Assembly (NCBI GenBank): GCA_002281735.1
Contig: NCGK01000010.1
Span: 38,479 to 102,478 of the forward strand
DNA from: Gammaproteobacteria bacterium 28-57-27
Lineage (GTDB): Bacteria > Pseudomonadota > Gammaproteobacteria > Halothiobacillales > Halothiobacillaceae
Length of the DNA stretch: 64,000 nt
Reading direction: 5' to 3'
Both the position numbers and the translations under genes were made by a program. The stretch's first letter is position 1. Every line of letters begins with the position of its first letter. The notes under the pieces were generated by a model. That model saw nothing but the letters and a program-made list of their open reading frames with translations, had not been told where the DNA came from and ran no database searches. This document shows, one piece after another, positions 28,271-38,315 of this stretch.

Positions 28271-28498
28271 TCAACGCGCTGCATCATCCTCAAACGTATC
28301 GCCCCCGAGCTCGTGACCGGCTTCGCCCGCATCGCCTTCGCGCTTGATGCGCTGGTAGATTTCCTCGCGGTGTACGGCGACATCCTTGGGCGCATCAATG
28401 CCAATACGTACCTGATTGCCTTTGACACCCAGAATGGTGATGGAAACATCGTCACCGATGCGCAACACTTCTCCAACGCGACGGGTCAAAATTAACAT
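28271..28498 (-). CDS. csrA: Carbon storage regulator CsrA
   Basis: A 75-residue RNA-binding global regulator that binds GGA motifs in 5' leaders. The sequence [20 protein letters not shown], then [20 protein letters not shown] and [11 protein letters not shown] is fully conserved in the family. The C-terminal tail after residue 60 ([20 protein letters not shown]) is acidic and longer than in E. coli CsrA (61 residues). It follows lysC by 92 bases on the same strand, a typical lysC-csrA-tRNA-Ser arrangement. CsrA commonly controls GGDEF genes, so it may act on the neighbouring island; that link is inference. Confidence 0.97.
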   Translation of the reverse strand: MLILTRRVGEVLRIGDDVSITILGVKGNQVRIGIDAPKDVAVHREEIYQRIKREGDAGEAGHELGGDTFEDDAAR

Positions 28499-28590
28499 CG
28501 TTCTCTCCTTGGGCTACTCGACCCGCCATGAAACCACGTGAGGTTGAACATAACAGAGTCGAGCCGAGCGGTCGATACAGAAGACCTTGC

Positions 28591-29826
28591 TCAGTGTGCT
28601 TTATCCAGTCCAAACGCTTCGTGCAAGGTACGCACGGCAAGCTCCAGGTACTTTTCATCCAGCACTACGGAAATTTTGATTTCCGAGGTCGAAATCATGT
28701 GGATATTGATGCCTTCACGCGCCAAGGCAGCAAACATGGTGCTGGCGATCCCCGCATGTGAGCGCATACCGACACCCACCACCGAGACTTTGACGATATT
28801 GGCCAGCCCTGCCACTTGGCGCGCACCCACGTTTTGGGCAATGCCCTGCAATACGTCCATCGCCTTGGCGTAATCGTTACGATGCACCGTAAAGGTCATG
28901 TCCGTGGTGCCGTCCGCGCCAATATTCTGCACGATCATGTCCACTTCGATATTTGCGTCGGCAATCGGCCCCAGAATGCGATAGGCCACGCCCGGCGCAT
29001 CCGGCACGCCCTTGATCGTCAACTGGGCTTCATCACGATTAAATGCGATTCCCGAAATTAAAGCCTCTTCCATACCATTTTCCTCATAGGTAATCAGCGT
29101 GCCGGGATGATCCTCAAATGCACCTTCATCAAAACTCGACAAAACCCGCAGCGGCACATTGTATTTACCCGCAAACTCAACCGAACGAATTTGCAGAACC
29201 TTGGAACCCAGACTGGCCATTTCCAGCATTTCTTCAAAGGTCACTTTATCCAGTCGGCGCGCCTTCGGCTCCACACGCGGATCGGTGGTGTACACCCCAT
29301 CCACATCGGTATAAATCTGGCACTCATCCGCCTTCAAGGCCGCCGCCAGCGCCACGCCGCTGGTGTCCGAACCGCCGCGTCCCAAGGTGGTGATATTGCC
29401 TTCATCATCCACGCCCTGAAATCCTGCGATCACCACCACACGTCCTTCGCGCAAATCATCGCGAATGCGCTGGGTATCAATTTCACGGATACGCGCCTTG
29501 GTGTAGGCATCGTCAGTCAAAATCCGTACCTGCGCCCCAGTGTAGGAGCGCGCCTCCTGCCCGCGTTTGTGCAGCGCCATCGCCAACAGGGCAATCGTGA
29601 CCTGCTCACCGGTCGCTGCCAACATATCCAGCTCACGCGGTGAGGCGTTAGGGTCAATCGACTTGGCCATGCCAAGCAAGCGGTTGGTTTCGCCACTCAT
29701 GGCCGAAGTCACCACCACAATGTCATGCCCCGCCGCACGCCAGCGCATCACGCGCTCAGCGACCTTCTCGATACGCTCAACCGTACCGACTGAAGTCCCG
29801 CCGTATTTTTGAACAATCAGTGCCAT
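28591..29826 (-). CDS. lysC: Aspartate kinase
   Basis: A 411-residue enzyme phosphorylating L-aspartate, the first step to lysine, threonine, methionine and diaminopimelate. It has N-terminal kinase motif VQKYGGTSVG, GFQGVDDEGNITTLGRGGSD in the catalytic domain, and two C-terminal ACT domains (about 265-410; DAPGVAYRILGPIADANIEV and MRSHAGIASTMFAALAREGI) for feedback control. Length is normal for the monofunctional class. An internal start for a separate beta subunit, known in some bacteria, is not clearly indicated. It lies between alaS (behind a terminator) and csrA. Confidence 0.97.
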   Translation of the reverse strand: MALIVQKYGGTSVGTVERIEKVAERVMRWRAAGHDIVVVTSAMSGETNRLLGMAKSIDPNASPRELDMLAATGEQVTIALLAMALHKRGQEARSYTGAQVRILTDDAYTKARIREIDTQRIRDDLREGRVVVIAGFQGVDDEGNITTLGRGGSDTSGVALAAALKADECQIYTDVDGVYTTDPRVEPKARRLDKVTFEEMLEMASLGSKVLQIRSVEFAGKYNVPLRVLSSFDEGAFEDHPGTLITYEENGMEEALISGIAFNRDEAQLTIKGVPDAPGVAYRILGPIADANIEVDMIVQNIGADGTTDMTFTVHRNDYAKAMDVLQGIAQNVGARQVAGLANIVKVSVVGVGMRSHAGIASTMFAALAREGINIHMISTSEIKISVVLDEKYLELAVRTLHEAFGLDKAH

Positions 29827-29876
29827 GCCATTATCGCCACAAAAAATGCCATAAAAACGTCACAGTTGGACGTTTT

Positions 29877-29902
29877 ATAAAAAACAACCCGCACTTGCGG
29901 GT
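29877..29902 (-). terminator. Rho-independent terminator after alaS
   Basis: On the minus strand ACCCGCAAGTGCGGGT is followed by TGTTTTTTAT. It lies between alaS and lysC, so lysC probably has its own promoter or depends on read-through. Confidence 0.85.
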
Positions 29903-29960
29903 CATCACGAAGTCGGGCAGTTTAATAAAAACGCCTTAAAAAATCAGCAAATACGCACGT

Positions 29961-32591
29961 TTATCTGCTCAAACGCTCACGCGCCCAATCCAGCACACTC
30001 GCCAATGCCGTTGACAGGTTTTCCGGCTGCGAGCCACCCGCCTGCGCCATATCCGGGCGACCGCCGCCCTTGCCACCAACCTGCTGTGCGACGAAATTAA
30101 CCAATTCGCCCGCTTTGATTTTCTTGGTCAAATCGGCGGTGACGCCTGCCACTAGCAACACGCGCCCCTCGTCGGTGACGCTTCCCAGCACGATCACTGC
30201 ATTCAGCAAGCGATCGCGCAGTTTATCCAGCGATTCGCGCAAGGTTTCGCTATCCGCATCATCCATGCTCGCGGCCAGCACCCACACGCCACCCACCTCC
30301 ACCGCGTGTTGCAGCAACTCGGCACGTTGCACGGTCGCCAGGCGGCTTTTCAGTGCCGACAACTCGCGTTCAAGTTTATGCACCTGATCAAGAACCGCAT
30401 TCACCCGCGCCGGAACCTCTTTCGGCAACACTTTCAGCGTACCGGCCACACCGCCCAACGCAGTTTCCATGCCCTGCATATAGGCCAAGGCATTATCACC
30501 CGTAACGGCTTCCACCCGGCGCACACCTGACGCCACGCCACCTTCAGCGGTAATACTGAACAGGCCAATATCGCCGGTACGACTGACATGCGTACCACCA
30601 CACAGCTCACGCGACGAACCAATGTCCAGCACGCGCACTTCCTCGCCGTATTTCTCGCCAAACAGCATCATCGCGCCCAAGGTCTGCGCCTCGGCAATCG
30701 GCAGCACACGGGTTTGGGTGGCCACGTTGCGCAGAATCTCCGCATTGACGATATTTTCCACGCGGCGGATTTCCGCATTGCTCATCGGCTGGTTGTGCAC
30801 AAAGTCAAAGCGGGTTTTGTCAGGGTCAACCTGCGAGCCTTTTTGCTGCACATGCTCACCCAACACCTCGCGCAGCGCCTTGTGCAGCAAATGCGTGGCC
30901 GAATGGTTGCGCATGGTGCGCATCCGCGCCAGTTCATCCACCTTGGCACGCACGCCGTTACCCACGCTCAAGCTACCGGTTTTGACCACGCCATGGTGAC
31001 CAAACACCGTGGCCTGAATCTTCTGTGTATCCTCGACCGCAAAGATGCCATGCACGGAGCGCAACTCGCCCCGGTCGCCCACCTGCCCGCCGGACTCCGC
31101 GTAAAACGCTGTGTCATCCAACACCACCACGCCCATCTCGCCTTCATTCAGCTGATTCACCGCCACGCCATCCTTGTACAGAGCAAGGATATTGCCGTTA
31201 GTTTCCATCAGCTCGTAGCCATGAAATGCCGTTGCGGGGCCGTCGTAGTCCAAATTGGTCGCCATTTTGAACTTGCCTGCGGCACGCGCTTGCTCCTTCT
31301 GCCGCGCCATGGCGGCATCAAAGGCGGCACCATCCACTTGGATGTCATGCTCGCGGCAGATATCTTGGGTCAAATCCAGTGGGAAGCCATAGGTGTCATG
31401 CAATTTGAAGGCTGCGTCACCATTGAAAACCTTACCCCCAACAGACACCAACGCCGCCAATTCGGCCTCAACAATCGCCATGCCATGCTCGATGGTCTCG
31501 AAGAAACGCTCCTCTTCCTGCTTCAAGGTCGCAATCACCCGCGCCTGATGCTGCACCAACTCCGGGAACGCCGCGCCCATTTCGGCCACTAAATCCGGCA
31601 CGAGCTTATGGAAAAACGCCGTGCGCACACCGAGCTTGTAACCATGGCGAATGGCGCGGCGAATGATTCGGCGCAGCACATAACCACGTCCTTCATTGCC
31701 TGGAATCACACCATCTGCCAGTAAAAATGAACAGGCGCGAATGTGATCCGCCAGCACCTTGAGTGACGGACTTTCCATATCCGCGCAGGCTGTCTCACGC
31801 GCAGCGGCCTTAATCAGCGCTTGAAACAGATCAATTTCGTAGTTGGCATGCACATGCTGCAACACGGCTGAGATACGTTCCAAACCCATACCGGTATCCA
31901 CCGACGGCTTGGGCAGCGGGTGCATCACGCCGTGCTCATCGCGGTTGAACTGCATGAACACGTTGTTCCAGATTTCGATATAGCGGTCGCCGTCTTCCTC
32001 CGCCGAACCGGGCGGCCCACCCCAAATATGCTCGCCGTGATCGTAGAAAATCTCGGTACACGGCCCGCAAGGCCCGGTGTCGCCCATCGCCCAAAAGTTA
32101 TCCGAAGCGTAACGTGCGCCCTTGTTGTCGCCGATACGAATCACGCGCTCACTTGGCACACCCACGTCATTGACCCAAATATCAAATGCTTCATCGTCCT
32201 CGGCATACACCGTAACCAAAAGCTTATCTTTGGGTAATTTGTAAACTTCGGTCAGTAATTCCCACGCATACTTAATTGCATCGTGCTTGAAATAGTCGCC
32301 AAAACTAAAATTTCCCAGCATTTCAAAGAAGGTATGGTGACGCGCGGTATAACCCACATTCTCCAAATCATTATGTTTGCCGCCCGCGCGCACACATTTT
32401 TGCGAACTGGTGGCACGCACATACGGGCGCTGATCGAAACCCAAAAACACATCCTTGAACTGATTCATACCCGCATTGGTAAACAGCAAAGTTGGGTCAT
32501 CGCCCGGCACCAAACTGCTGGAAGGCACAATGGTGTGACCTTTGGACTGGAAAAATTCAAGGAAACTGGCACGGATTTCAGCGGTATTCAT
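29961..32591 (-). CDS. alaS: Alanyl-tRNA synthetase
   Basis: An 876-residue class II synthetase charging tRNA-Ala. It has the N-terminal catalytic domain ([37 protein letters not shown]), motif 3 region [12 protein letters not shown], the editing domain with zinc ligands [11 protein letters not shown] and [13 protein letters not shown], and the C-Ala domain ending [13 protein letters not shown]. Length is the family norm. It starts 6 bases after the recX stop, within the recA-recX-alaS run, and is followed by a terminator. Confidence 0.98.
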   Translation of the reverse strand: MNTAEIRASFLEFFQSKGHTIVPSSSLVPGDDPTLLFTNAGMNQFKDVFLGFDQRPYVRATSSQKCVRAGGKHNDLENVGYTARHHTFFEMLGNFSFGDYFKHDAIKYAWELLTEVYKLPKDKLLVTVYAEDDEAFDIWVNDVGVPSERVIRIGDNKGARYASDNFWAMGDTGPCGPCTEIFYDHGEHIWGGPPGSAEEDGDRYIEIWNNVFMQFNRDEHGVMHPLPKPSVDTGMGLERISAVLQHVHANYEIDLFQALIKAAARETACADMESPSLKVLADHIRACSFLLADGVIPGNEGRGYVLRRIIRRAIRHGYKLGVRTAFFHKLVPDLVAEMGAAFPELVQHQARVIATLKQEEERFFETIEHGMAIVEAELAALVSVGGKVFNGDAAFKLHDTYGFPLDLTQDICREHDIQVDGAAFDAAMARQKEQARAAGKFKMATNLDYDGPATAFHGYELMETNGNILALYKDGVAVNQLNEGEMGVVVLDDTAFYAESGGQVGDRGELRSVHGIFAVEDTQKIQATVFGHHGVVKTGSLSVGNGVRAKVDELARMRTMRNHSATHLLHKALREVLGEHVQQKGSQVDPDKTRFDFVHNQPMSNAEIRRVENIVNAEILRNVATQTRVLPIAEAQTLGAMMLFGEKYGEEVRVLDIGSSRELCGGTHVSRTGDIGLFSITAEGGVASGVRRVEAVTGDNALAYMQGMETALGGVAGTLKVLPKEVPARVNAVLDQVHKLERELSALKSRLATVQRAELLQHAVEVGGVWVLAASMDDADSETLRESLDKLRDRLLNAVIVLGSVTDEGRVLLVAGVTADLTKKIKAGELVNFVAQQVGGKGGGRPDMAQAGGSQPENLSTALASVLDWARERLSR

Positions 32592-32597
32592 ACTTTT

Positions 32598-33128
32598 CTA
32601 GTCTTGGTTAAGGTCATTCGATCGCACCGCCATGCGGGCATCCGAGGCGGCAAAGCCGCGTGTCATTAAAAAACGTTGTTGCCGCGCTTGCTCGGCGGCA
32701 TCCTGCGGCAGATCCGTGCCAAAGCGCTTGCGTCGCACCTCGCCTGCGCAAACTGCCCAATCGACATCCAGCGCCCGCATGGCTTCAGTCACTGCCGATT
32801 CATGCACACCCCGGCTCTGCATGGCGGCACGAATCTTCAGAGGGCCGTCACCACGCGCCGCATGATCGCGCGCAAACTGTTCTGCAAAACGTGCATCACT
32901 TTGCCAGCCTTGTTCAGCCAGCTCGGCAATCGCCTCCTGCGCCTGCTCACGCGAGACACCGCGCTGTTGCAGCTTGTGCGCCAGCTCGCCGCTGCCATGT
33001 TCGCGTCGCGTCAACAGGCGTAAGGCTATTTCATGCGCATCCAGCGTCGTTTCAAGCTTCAGCTCAGGCTCAAGCGCATCGCCCCAGCCTTCGTCAAAGG
33101 TCTCAGAACTCTTCGGCAAGCGCCTCAT
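32598..33128 (-). CDS. recX: Regulatory protein RecX
   Basis: A 176-residue modulator of RecA filaments. It has three tandem three-helix repeats typical of RecX ([60 protein letters not shown]), with [20 protein letters not shown] as the best-known motif. The ATG at 33128 lies inside the last codons of recA, a 26-base overlap; a GTG just before it (33131) is an alternative. Overlap with recA implies coupling of the inhibitor to RecA synthesis. Confidence 0.95.
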   Translation of the reverse strand: MRRLPKSSETFDEGWGDALEPELKLETTLDAHEIALRLLTRREHGSGELAHKLQQRGVSREQAQEAIAELAEQGWQSDARFAEQFARDHAARGDGPLKIRAAMQSRGVHESAVTEAMRALDVDWAVCAGEVRRKRFGTDLPQDAAEQARQQRFLMTRGFAASDARMAVRSNDLNQD

Positions 33129-34146
33129 CACTCTCTACCGATTTACTTCCCGCACCCGTGACCATCAATTTGGCACGGATATTATTTTCAATTTCCGTGG
33201 CTTTTTCAGGATGCTCTTTCAGCCATAGGCGCACATTTTCTTTGCCTTGACCAATTTTATCGCCTTTATAGCTATACCAAGCACCGGATTTATCAATAAA
33301 ACCATTCGCCACGCCGAGCTCAATCACTTCACCAGCGCGTGAAATACCTTCGCCGTAAAGAATTTCAAACTCAACCTGTTTGAACGGCGGCGCCATTTTG
33401 TTTTTCACCACTTTCACGCGGGTTTCATTACCGACGACTTCCTCGCCCTTTTTCACCGAGCCAATGCGGCGAATATCCAAACGCACCGAGGCATAAAACT
33501 TCAGCGCATTACCGCCGGTGGTGGTTTCCGGGCTACCAAACATCACGCCGATTTTCATCCGAATCTGGTTAATAAAAATCACCAGCGTATTTGAACGCTT
33601 GATATTCGAAGTGAGTTTACGCAAGGCCTGACTCATCAAACGCGCTTGCAGGCCAACGTGCGAATCGCCCATCTCGCCTTCAATTTCCGCCTTCGGCACC
33701 AGCGCGGCCACCGAGTCGATCACCACCACATCAATCGCATTCGAGCGCACCAGCATGTCGGTGATTTCCAGCGCCTGCTCGCCGGTATCCGGCTGCGACA
33801 CTAAAAGATCATCCACCTTGACGCCCAACTTACCGGCATAGGTCGGATCCAGCGCATGTTCCGCATCCACAAACGCGCACACACCGCCCATTTTTTGCGC
33901 TTCAGCAATCACCTGCAGCGTCAGGGTAGTTTTACCTGAAGATTCCGGGCCGTAGATTTCAACCACACGACCACGCGGCAAACCGCCGATACCCAGAGCA
34001 ATATCCAAGCCCAGCGAGCCGGTGGAAACAACGTCCACATCACGCGAGATGCTGCTATCGCCCATCAGCATCACCGTGCCCTTGCCAAACTGCTTATCAA
34101 TCTGAGCCAGGGCTGCGGCTAAAGCCTTCTTGCGGTTTTCGTCCAT
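33103..34146 (-). CDS. recA: Recombinase RecA
   Basis: A 347-residue DNA strand-exchange ATPase. It shows Walker [10 protein letters not shown], the MAW-type region, [20 protein letters not shown], loop L2 region [18 protein letters not shown] and an acidic C-terminus (SDEALAEEF). The ATG at 34146 begins the normal [20 protein letters not shown]; the three codons upstream from a TTG are not needed. In the 53 bases between prmC and recA no full CTGT-N8-ACAG LexA box is visible; only a half-like CTGTGGAATAATCAGC. recX follows by overlap, then alaS. Confidence 0.98.
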   Translation of the reverse strand: MDENRKKALAAALAQIDKQFGKGTVMLMGDSSISRDVDVVSTGSLGLDIALGIGGLPRGRVVEIYGPESSGKTTLTLQVIAEAQKMGGVCAFVDAEHALDPTYAGKLGVKVDDLLVSQPDTGEQALEITDMLVRSNAIDVVVIDSVAALVPKAEIEGEMGDSHVGLQARLMSQALRKLTSNIKRSNTLVIFINQIRMKIGVMFGSPETTTGGNALKFYASVRLDIRRIGSVKKGEEVVGNETRVKVVKNKMAPPFKQVEFEILYGEGISRAGEVIELGVANGFIDKSGAWYSYKGDKIGQGKENVRLWLKEHPEKATEIENNIRAKLMVTGAGSKSVESDEALAEEF

Positions 34147-34199
34147 TGGGATCAACTCAGGTAGAAAAAGTGGCGCTGATTATTCCACAGAACGGCGCC

Positions 34200-35036
34200 T
34201 CAAGATAATTGTCCAAGGGTCACCCGTGCATGTCCTTGCAAATCAATCAGCGACTCCACTGCCACAAACCCCACCGCACACAATAACGCCGCCACCGCCT
34301 CGGCCTGATCGTAGCCATGTTCAAACAGCAACCAGCCTCCGGGCGACAAATACTGCGGCGCACAAGCAATAATTGCCCGAATCGCATCCAAGCCATCCGC
34401 CCCCGAAGCCAAGGCCATGGTGGGTTCAAAGCGCACATCCCCCTGCGCCAGATGTGCATCATCCGCGCGGATGTAGGGCGGATTGCTCACGATCATCTCG
34501 AACCTCTCATTCGCCAAGCCGGAACACCAATCCCCCAGACGAAAATCCACCGCCAGATTGAGATTGCGTGCATTCTCTTGCGCCACAACCAAAGCCTCAG
34601 GCGAAGCATCCACTGCTACCACCTGCGCATCCGGGCGCTCGCTCGCCAAAGCCAGTGCAATCGCTCCACTCCCCGTACCCAAATCCGCAATGCGGCAGGG
34701 TTTTATCGGCAAGCGTTCCAAAGCCGCCTCCACCAACAACTCGGTTTCAGGACGCGGAATCAATACCGCAGGCGACACCGCCAAATCCAAACCATAAAAT
34801 CCGCGTGAACCAATCAGGTAGGCCACTGGCTCGCCCGCGACGCGACGCACCAGCAAAGCCTCAAACGCTGCTACCTCAAACGCCGACAACGCTGCCTCCG
34901 GCCAAGCCATAAAATAGCTGCGCGGCTTGCCAATGACATGCGCCAGTAAAATTTCCGCATCCGCACGCGGGCTATCGGAGTTCACTAACCGAACCTGCGC
35001 CGCGCGCAATACCGCCGCTATGCAGCCATCATTCAC
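34200..35036 (-). CDS. prmC: Release factor glutamine methyltransferase PrmC
   Basis: A 278-residue SAM-dependent enzyme methylating the GGQ glutamine of peptide release factors. It has a helical N-terminal domain (LRAAQVRLVNSDSPRADAEI), ...GFYGLDLAVSPAVLIPRPET, SAM motif ADLGTGSGAIALALA and catalytic FEMIVSNPPYI. The start is GTG at 35036, overlapping the TGA of the VOC gene by 4 bases (GTGA) with GGAAG 8 bases upstream; longer frames from 35084 run into that gene and are rejected. Usually prmC follows prfA; here it lies after a VOC protein and upstream of recA. Confidence 0.93.
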   Translation of the reverse strand: MNDGCIAAVLRAAQVRLVNSDSPRADAEILLAHVIGKPRSYFMAWPEAALSAFEVAAFEALLVRRVAGEPVAYLIGSRGFYGLDLAVSPAVLIPRPETELLVEAALERLPIKPCRIADLGTGSGAIALALASERPDAQVVAVDASPEALVVAQENARNLNLAVDFRLGDWCSGLANERFEMIVSNPPYIRADDAHLAQGDVRFEPTMALASGADGLDAIRAIIACAPQYLSPGGWLLFEHGYDQAEAVAALLCAVGFVAVESLIDLQGHARVTLGQLS

Positions 35037-35416
35037 AACGCCACTTCCATCAACTCCACCCCATTGCCATCCGGGTCGCGGCAAAAAATCGATGCCCGCC
35101 CGGAACGGCTGCGCGTGAATGCCACGCCCGCCGTCTGCAAACGCAGCTCGAACGGCTCAAGTGCAGCCACCTGCACGGCAAAATGCCGATCGCGCCCCGC
35201 GTGTTCCACCCGACCCACGATCAAATCTGGATTAGGCAATTCCATTAGATGCAGTTGTTGTGCACCCAAGGCCAGCCACGCACCGGGAAACCCCAAATCA
35301 GGGCGCTCAATGGGTGCAAGGCCAAGCACATCCACATAAAAACGCAGGCTTTGCGCCGTATCCGCCACCAAAAGACTGACGTGATGCAGCCCTAAAATTG
35401 TATTCGCCAGCGTCAT
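35033..35416 (-). CDS. VOC (glyoxalase/bleomycin resistance) family protein
   Basis: A 127-residue protein with the paired beta-alpha-beta-beta-beta units of the vicinal oxygen chelate fold: LGLHHVSLLVADTAQSLRFY, VDVLGL..., AWLALGAQQLHLMELPN, DRHFAVQVAALEPF and IFCRDPDGNGVELMEV. The possible metal ligands His (LHHVS), His/Glu (QLHLME; RDRHFAV) and Glu (GVELME) are present. The substrate cannot be named. The start at 35416 gives the normal family length; the open frame extends to 35554 but without homology. It is divergent from dapC and coupled to prmC. Confidence 0.88.
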   Translation of the reverse strand: MTLANTILGLHHVSLLVADTAQSLRFYVDVLGLAPIERPDLGFPGAWLALGAQQLHLMELPNPDLIVGRVEHAGRDRHFAVQVAALEPFELRLQTAGVAFTRSRSGRASIFCRDPDGNGVELMEVAL

Positions 35417-35470
35417 AGCCCACCTGTTCGAGTATACTTCCGCGCCATTCTCCACCAGCTTTGTCCATTC

Positions 35471-36652
35471 ATGAACCCCGATCTTGGCCATTTGCAGCCT
35501 TATCCGTTTGAAAAGCTCACCCAACTCAAGGCTGGAGCAACGCCACCCGCGCATTTAGAACACATTGCGCTGTCGATTGGCGAGCCGAAACATGCCTCAC
35601 CGGCCTTTGTGGTCGAAGCACTGATTCATCATCTGCATGGCCTCGGTCAGTATCCACTCACGCGCGGCAACGAGGTTTTGCGCACTGCGATTGCCGGCTG
35701 GTTGCAACAGCGTTTTAACGCCAAGGTTGATCCGGCGAGTCAAATTTTGCCCGTTTCCGGCACGCGCGAGGCGCTGTTTTCCTTTGCCCAGTGCATTGTT
35801 GATCGCCACAGCAAACCGCTGGTGCTGATGCCCAACCCCTTCTACCAAATCTACGAAGGCGCGGCCTATCTGGCGGGTGCGGAGCCGTGGTTTTACCCCA
35901 CCCCGGCAGAGAATGGCTTTTTGCCGGATTTCGACACGATCCCCGCCGAGGTTTGGCAACGCTGCCAGATGATCTACGTCTGCTCACCCGGCAACCCCAC
36001 CGGCGCAGTGCTGCCGGAATCCGCTTACCGCCGCCTGATCGAACTGGCGGACGAGCATGACTTCATTATCGCCTCCGACGAGTGCTATTCCGAGCTGTAC
36101 TACAGCGCGCCGCCCGTTGGCCTGCTCGAAGTCTGTGCCAAACTTGGACGTGATGACTTTGCCCGTTGTGTGGTGTTCCATTCGCTCTCCAAACGCTCCA
36201 ACCTGCCCGGCCTGCGTTCCGGCTTTGTGGCGGGTGATGCGCAGATGCTCAAAAGCTACCATTTGTACCGCACCTACCACGGTTGCACCCTGCCCCCACC
36301 CACGCAAATCGCCAGCGCCGCGGCCTGGAACGACGAGGCGCATGTCGAACAGAATCGCGCCCTGTATCTGGACAAATTCACCCGCGTGCTAGCCATTTTG
36401 CACGGCGCGCTGGATGTCGCCATGCCGGAGGGCGCGTTTTACCTGTGGGCGAAAACCCCCATTGCCGATACCGACTTCGCCCGTCGCCTGTTTGCCGAAC
36501 AGAACATCACCGTGCTCCCCGGCAGCTATCTGTCGCGTGAAGTCAATGGCATCAATCCAGGCGCAGGTTATGTGCGCATGGCCTTGGTGGCCGAACTGGA
36601 TGAATGTCTGGATGCTGCTCAGCGCATTAAAAACTTTTGCCAAACCCTTTAA
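35471..36652 (+). CDS. dapC: Succinyldiaminopimelate transaminase DapC
   Basis: A 393-residue fold-type I PLP aminotransferase converting N-succinyl-2-amino-6-ketopimelate to N-succinyl-diaminopimelate for lysine and peptidoglycan. Motifs: ALSIGEPKH near the N-terminus, YVCSPGNPTGAVLP, SDECYSELYY, and the PLP lysine in SLSKRSNLPGLRSGF. Ends in ...GYVRMALVAELDECLDAAQR. It is followed by dapD after 24 bases, matching the pathway. The intergenic region to the VOC gene (54 bases) must hold both divergent promoters. Confidence 0.95.
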   Translation: MNPDLGHLQPYPFEKLTQLKAGATPPAHLEHIALSIGEPKHASPAFVVEALIHHLHGLGQYPLTRGNEVLRTAIAGWLQQRFNAKVDPASQILPVSGTREALFSFAQCIVDRHSKPLVLMPNPFYQIYEGAAYLAGAEPWFYPTPAENGFLPDFDTIPAEVWQRCQMIYVCSPGNPTGAVLPESAYRRLIELADEHDFIIASDECYSELYYSAPPVGLLEVCAKLGRDDFARCVVFHSLSKRSNLPGLRSGFVAGDAQMLKSYHLYRTYHGCTLPPPTQIASAAAWNDEAHVEQNRALYLDKFTRVLAILHGALDVAMPEGAFYLWAKTPIADTDFARRLFAEQNITVLPGSYLSREVNGINPGAGYVRMALVAELDECLDAAQRIKNFCQTL

Positions 36653-36676
36653 CCCTTCACTCGTTAGGAATACCTC

Positions 36677-37501
36677 ATGGACAATTTACGCCAACTGATC
36701 GAAGACGCTTTTGAACACCGCGCCGATTTCACCCCAGCCAACGCCCCCACCGACGTGCGCGACGCGGTCAACGAGGCCATGAGCCTGCTCGACTCCGGCA
36801 CGCTGCGCGTAGCCGAGCGCCAATCCGTCGGTCAATGGACGGTCAACGAATGGCTGAAAAAAGCCGTGCTGCTGTCTTTCCGCCTGAACGACAACCGCAT
36901 CATGGGCGGCGGCGACATCCAGTTTTACGACAAGGTCGAACCCAAGTTTGCGGGTTGGAACGATGCCCAATTCCGCGCCGCCGGGATTCGTGTTGCCCCC
37001 ACCGCCATGGCGCGCCGTGGCAGCTTTATCGGCAAAAGCTGCGTACTCATGCCCTCCTACGTCAACATCGGCGCCTACGTGGATGAGGGCACCATGGTGG
37101 ACACTTGGGCCACCGTCGGTTCTTGCGCCCAGATCGGCAAGAACGTGCATCTCTCCGGCGGCGTGGGCATCGGCGGCGTGCTGGAGCCACTGCAAGCCGC
37201 GCCAACCATTATCGAGGACAACTGCTTTATCGGCGCGCGCTCCGAAGTAGTCGAGGGTGTCATCGTCGAAGAAGGCGCGGTGATCTCTATGGGCGTGTAC
37301 ATTGGCCAGTCCACCAAGATTTATGACCGCGAAACCGGCGAAGTGCATTACGGTCGCGTTCCCGCAGGCTCGGTGGTCGTCTCCGGAAACCTGCCCTCCA
37401 AGTGCGGCAAGTACAGCCTGTACTGCGCGGTGATCGTGAAAAAAGTCGATGCCAAAACACGCAGCAAAGTAGGCATTAACGAGCTGCTGCGCGACGTGTA
37501 A
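36677..37501 (+). CDS. dapD: Tetrahydrodipicolinate N-succinyltransferase DapD
   Basis: A 274-residue enzyme that succinylates tetrahydrodipicolinate using succinyl-CoA, the step before DapC. It has an N-terminal helical part and a left-handed beta-helix of hexapeptide repeats ([60 protein letters not shown]), ending [19 protein letters not shown]. Length is typical. It sits in an operon with dapC; a terminator follows 26 bases after the stop. Confidence 0.97.
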   Translation: MDNLRQLIEDAFEHRADFTPANAPTDVRDAVNEAMSLLDSGTLRVAERQSVGQWTVNEWLKKAVLLSFRLNDNRIMGGGDIQFYDKVEPKFAGWNDAQFRAAGIRVAPTAMARRGSFIGKSCVLMPSYVNIGAYVDEGTMVDTWATVGSCAQIGKNVHLSGGVGIGGVLEPLQAAPTIIEDNCFIGARSEVVEGVIVEEGAVISMGVYIGQSTKIYDRETGEVHYGRVPAGSVVVSGNLPSKCGKYSLYCAVIVKKVDAKTRSKVGINELLRDV

Positions 37502-37526
37502 GCCTTATCCCAGCAGCAGAAACAGC

Positions 37527-37557
37527 GAACCCCTCAATCAAGAGGGGTTCCGCTTTT
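37527..37557 (+). terminator. Rho-independent terminator after dapD
   Basis: GAACCCCTC-AATCAA-GAGGGGTTC followed by CGCTTTT. It may also serve the convergent gene ending at 37577. Confidence 0.88.
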
Positions 37558-37576
37558 CAGGGGTAGCGAAATATTT

Positions 37577-38146
37577 TTAGTGCGCTACGGGCTGATAAGG
37601 CAGCGAGGAGTGATGCAGGAAGATCACCACGCGGCCATCTTTGAGGCGCTTGTAGGCAAAGGTGTACTCAACCTTGACTTCATTGCCCGTCTTGGCATCA
37701 GTGAAGAAGTAATTGCCCATGGCTTCGGCAGTGTCCGCATCGGCATCAATCACAATGCCGTTATTTTCAAAACGTACGGCTGACCAGGGTTGCAGGGCAA
37801 AGCCATGATCTTCGGGGTTTTCACCACCGACAAAATAAGACATGGCCTCAGCCTTGGTTTCGCGGAACTGGTCATACGCTGCCTTGGTTGGCTTGAACAG
37901 CACCTTGCCGTGACCGTAACCATAAAGCTGATCGAGCAGCTTGCTGGCTGCCGCTTTGTAGTCGCCGCCATCCTGATAGACCTTGCCGATTTCAACAATG
38001 CCTTGAGCCCAGGCCTGTTGAGCCTGCAACACATCTTGCTCCGTGATGGCAGCGATCACGGGCTTGGCGGCTAGGGCAGGCTCTGCAACGCCTATTCCGC
38101 CTACAGTGGTCAACAAAACAAGTTTCAAAAAGGATCTTTTGTTCAT
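37577..38146 (-). CDS. Exported NTF2/SnoaL-like protein
   Basis: A 189-residue protein with an export signal MNKRSFLKLVLLTTVGGIG. The NKRSFLK part resembles a Tat motif with KR in place of RR. The mature part has a helix pair (ITEQDVLQAQQAWAQGIVEI; YKAAASKLLDQLYGYGHGKV) then strands ending AMGNYFFTDAKTGNEVKVEY, TFAYKRLKDGRVVIFLHHSS. This is the cone-shaped layout of SnoaL/NTF2-like proteins, often with 'HHSS' near the end. Function is unknown. AGGAG sits 8 bases before the ATG at 38146. It is divergent from the SulP transporter, so the two may share control. Confidence 0.75.
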   Translation of the reverse strand: MNKRSFLKLVLLTTVGGIGVAEPALAAKPVIAAITEQDVLQAQQAWAQGIVEIGKVYQDGGDYKAAASKLLDQLYGYGHGKVLFKPTKAAYDQFRETKAEAMSYFVGGENPEDHGFALQPWSAVRFENNGIVIDADADTAEAMGNYFFTDAKTGNEVKVEYTFAYKRLKDGRVVIFLHHSSLPYQPVAH

Positions 38147-38315
38147 CAACTTCGCTCCTAAAAACATGACAATCCCAAACGCATGAAAGGCAAAGCTTGC
38201 TCATTTGCACTCTACAAGCGATGCCGCACCCACTGCCCCACCACACGGAGAGGGCAGCATTCAAGCATAATGAGCCAAGAAGCGCTATCTCCGTCTCGCC
38301 AAAAGGTACCGTTTA

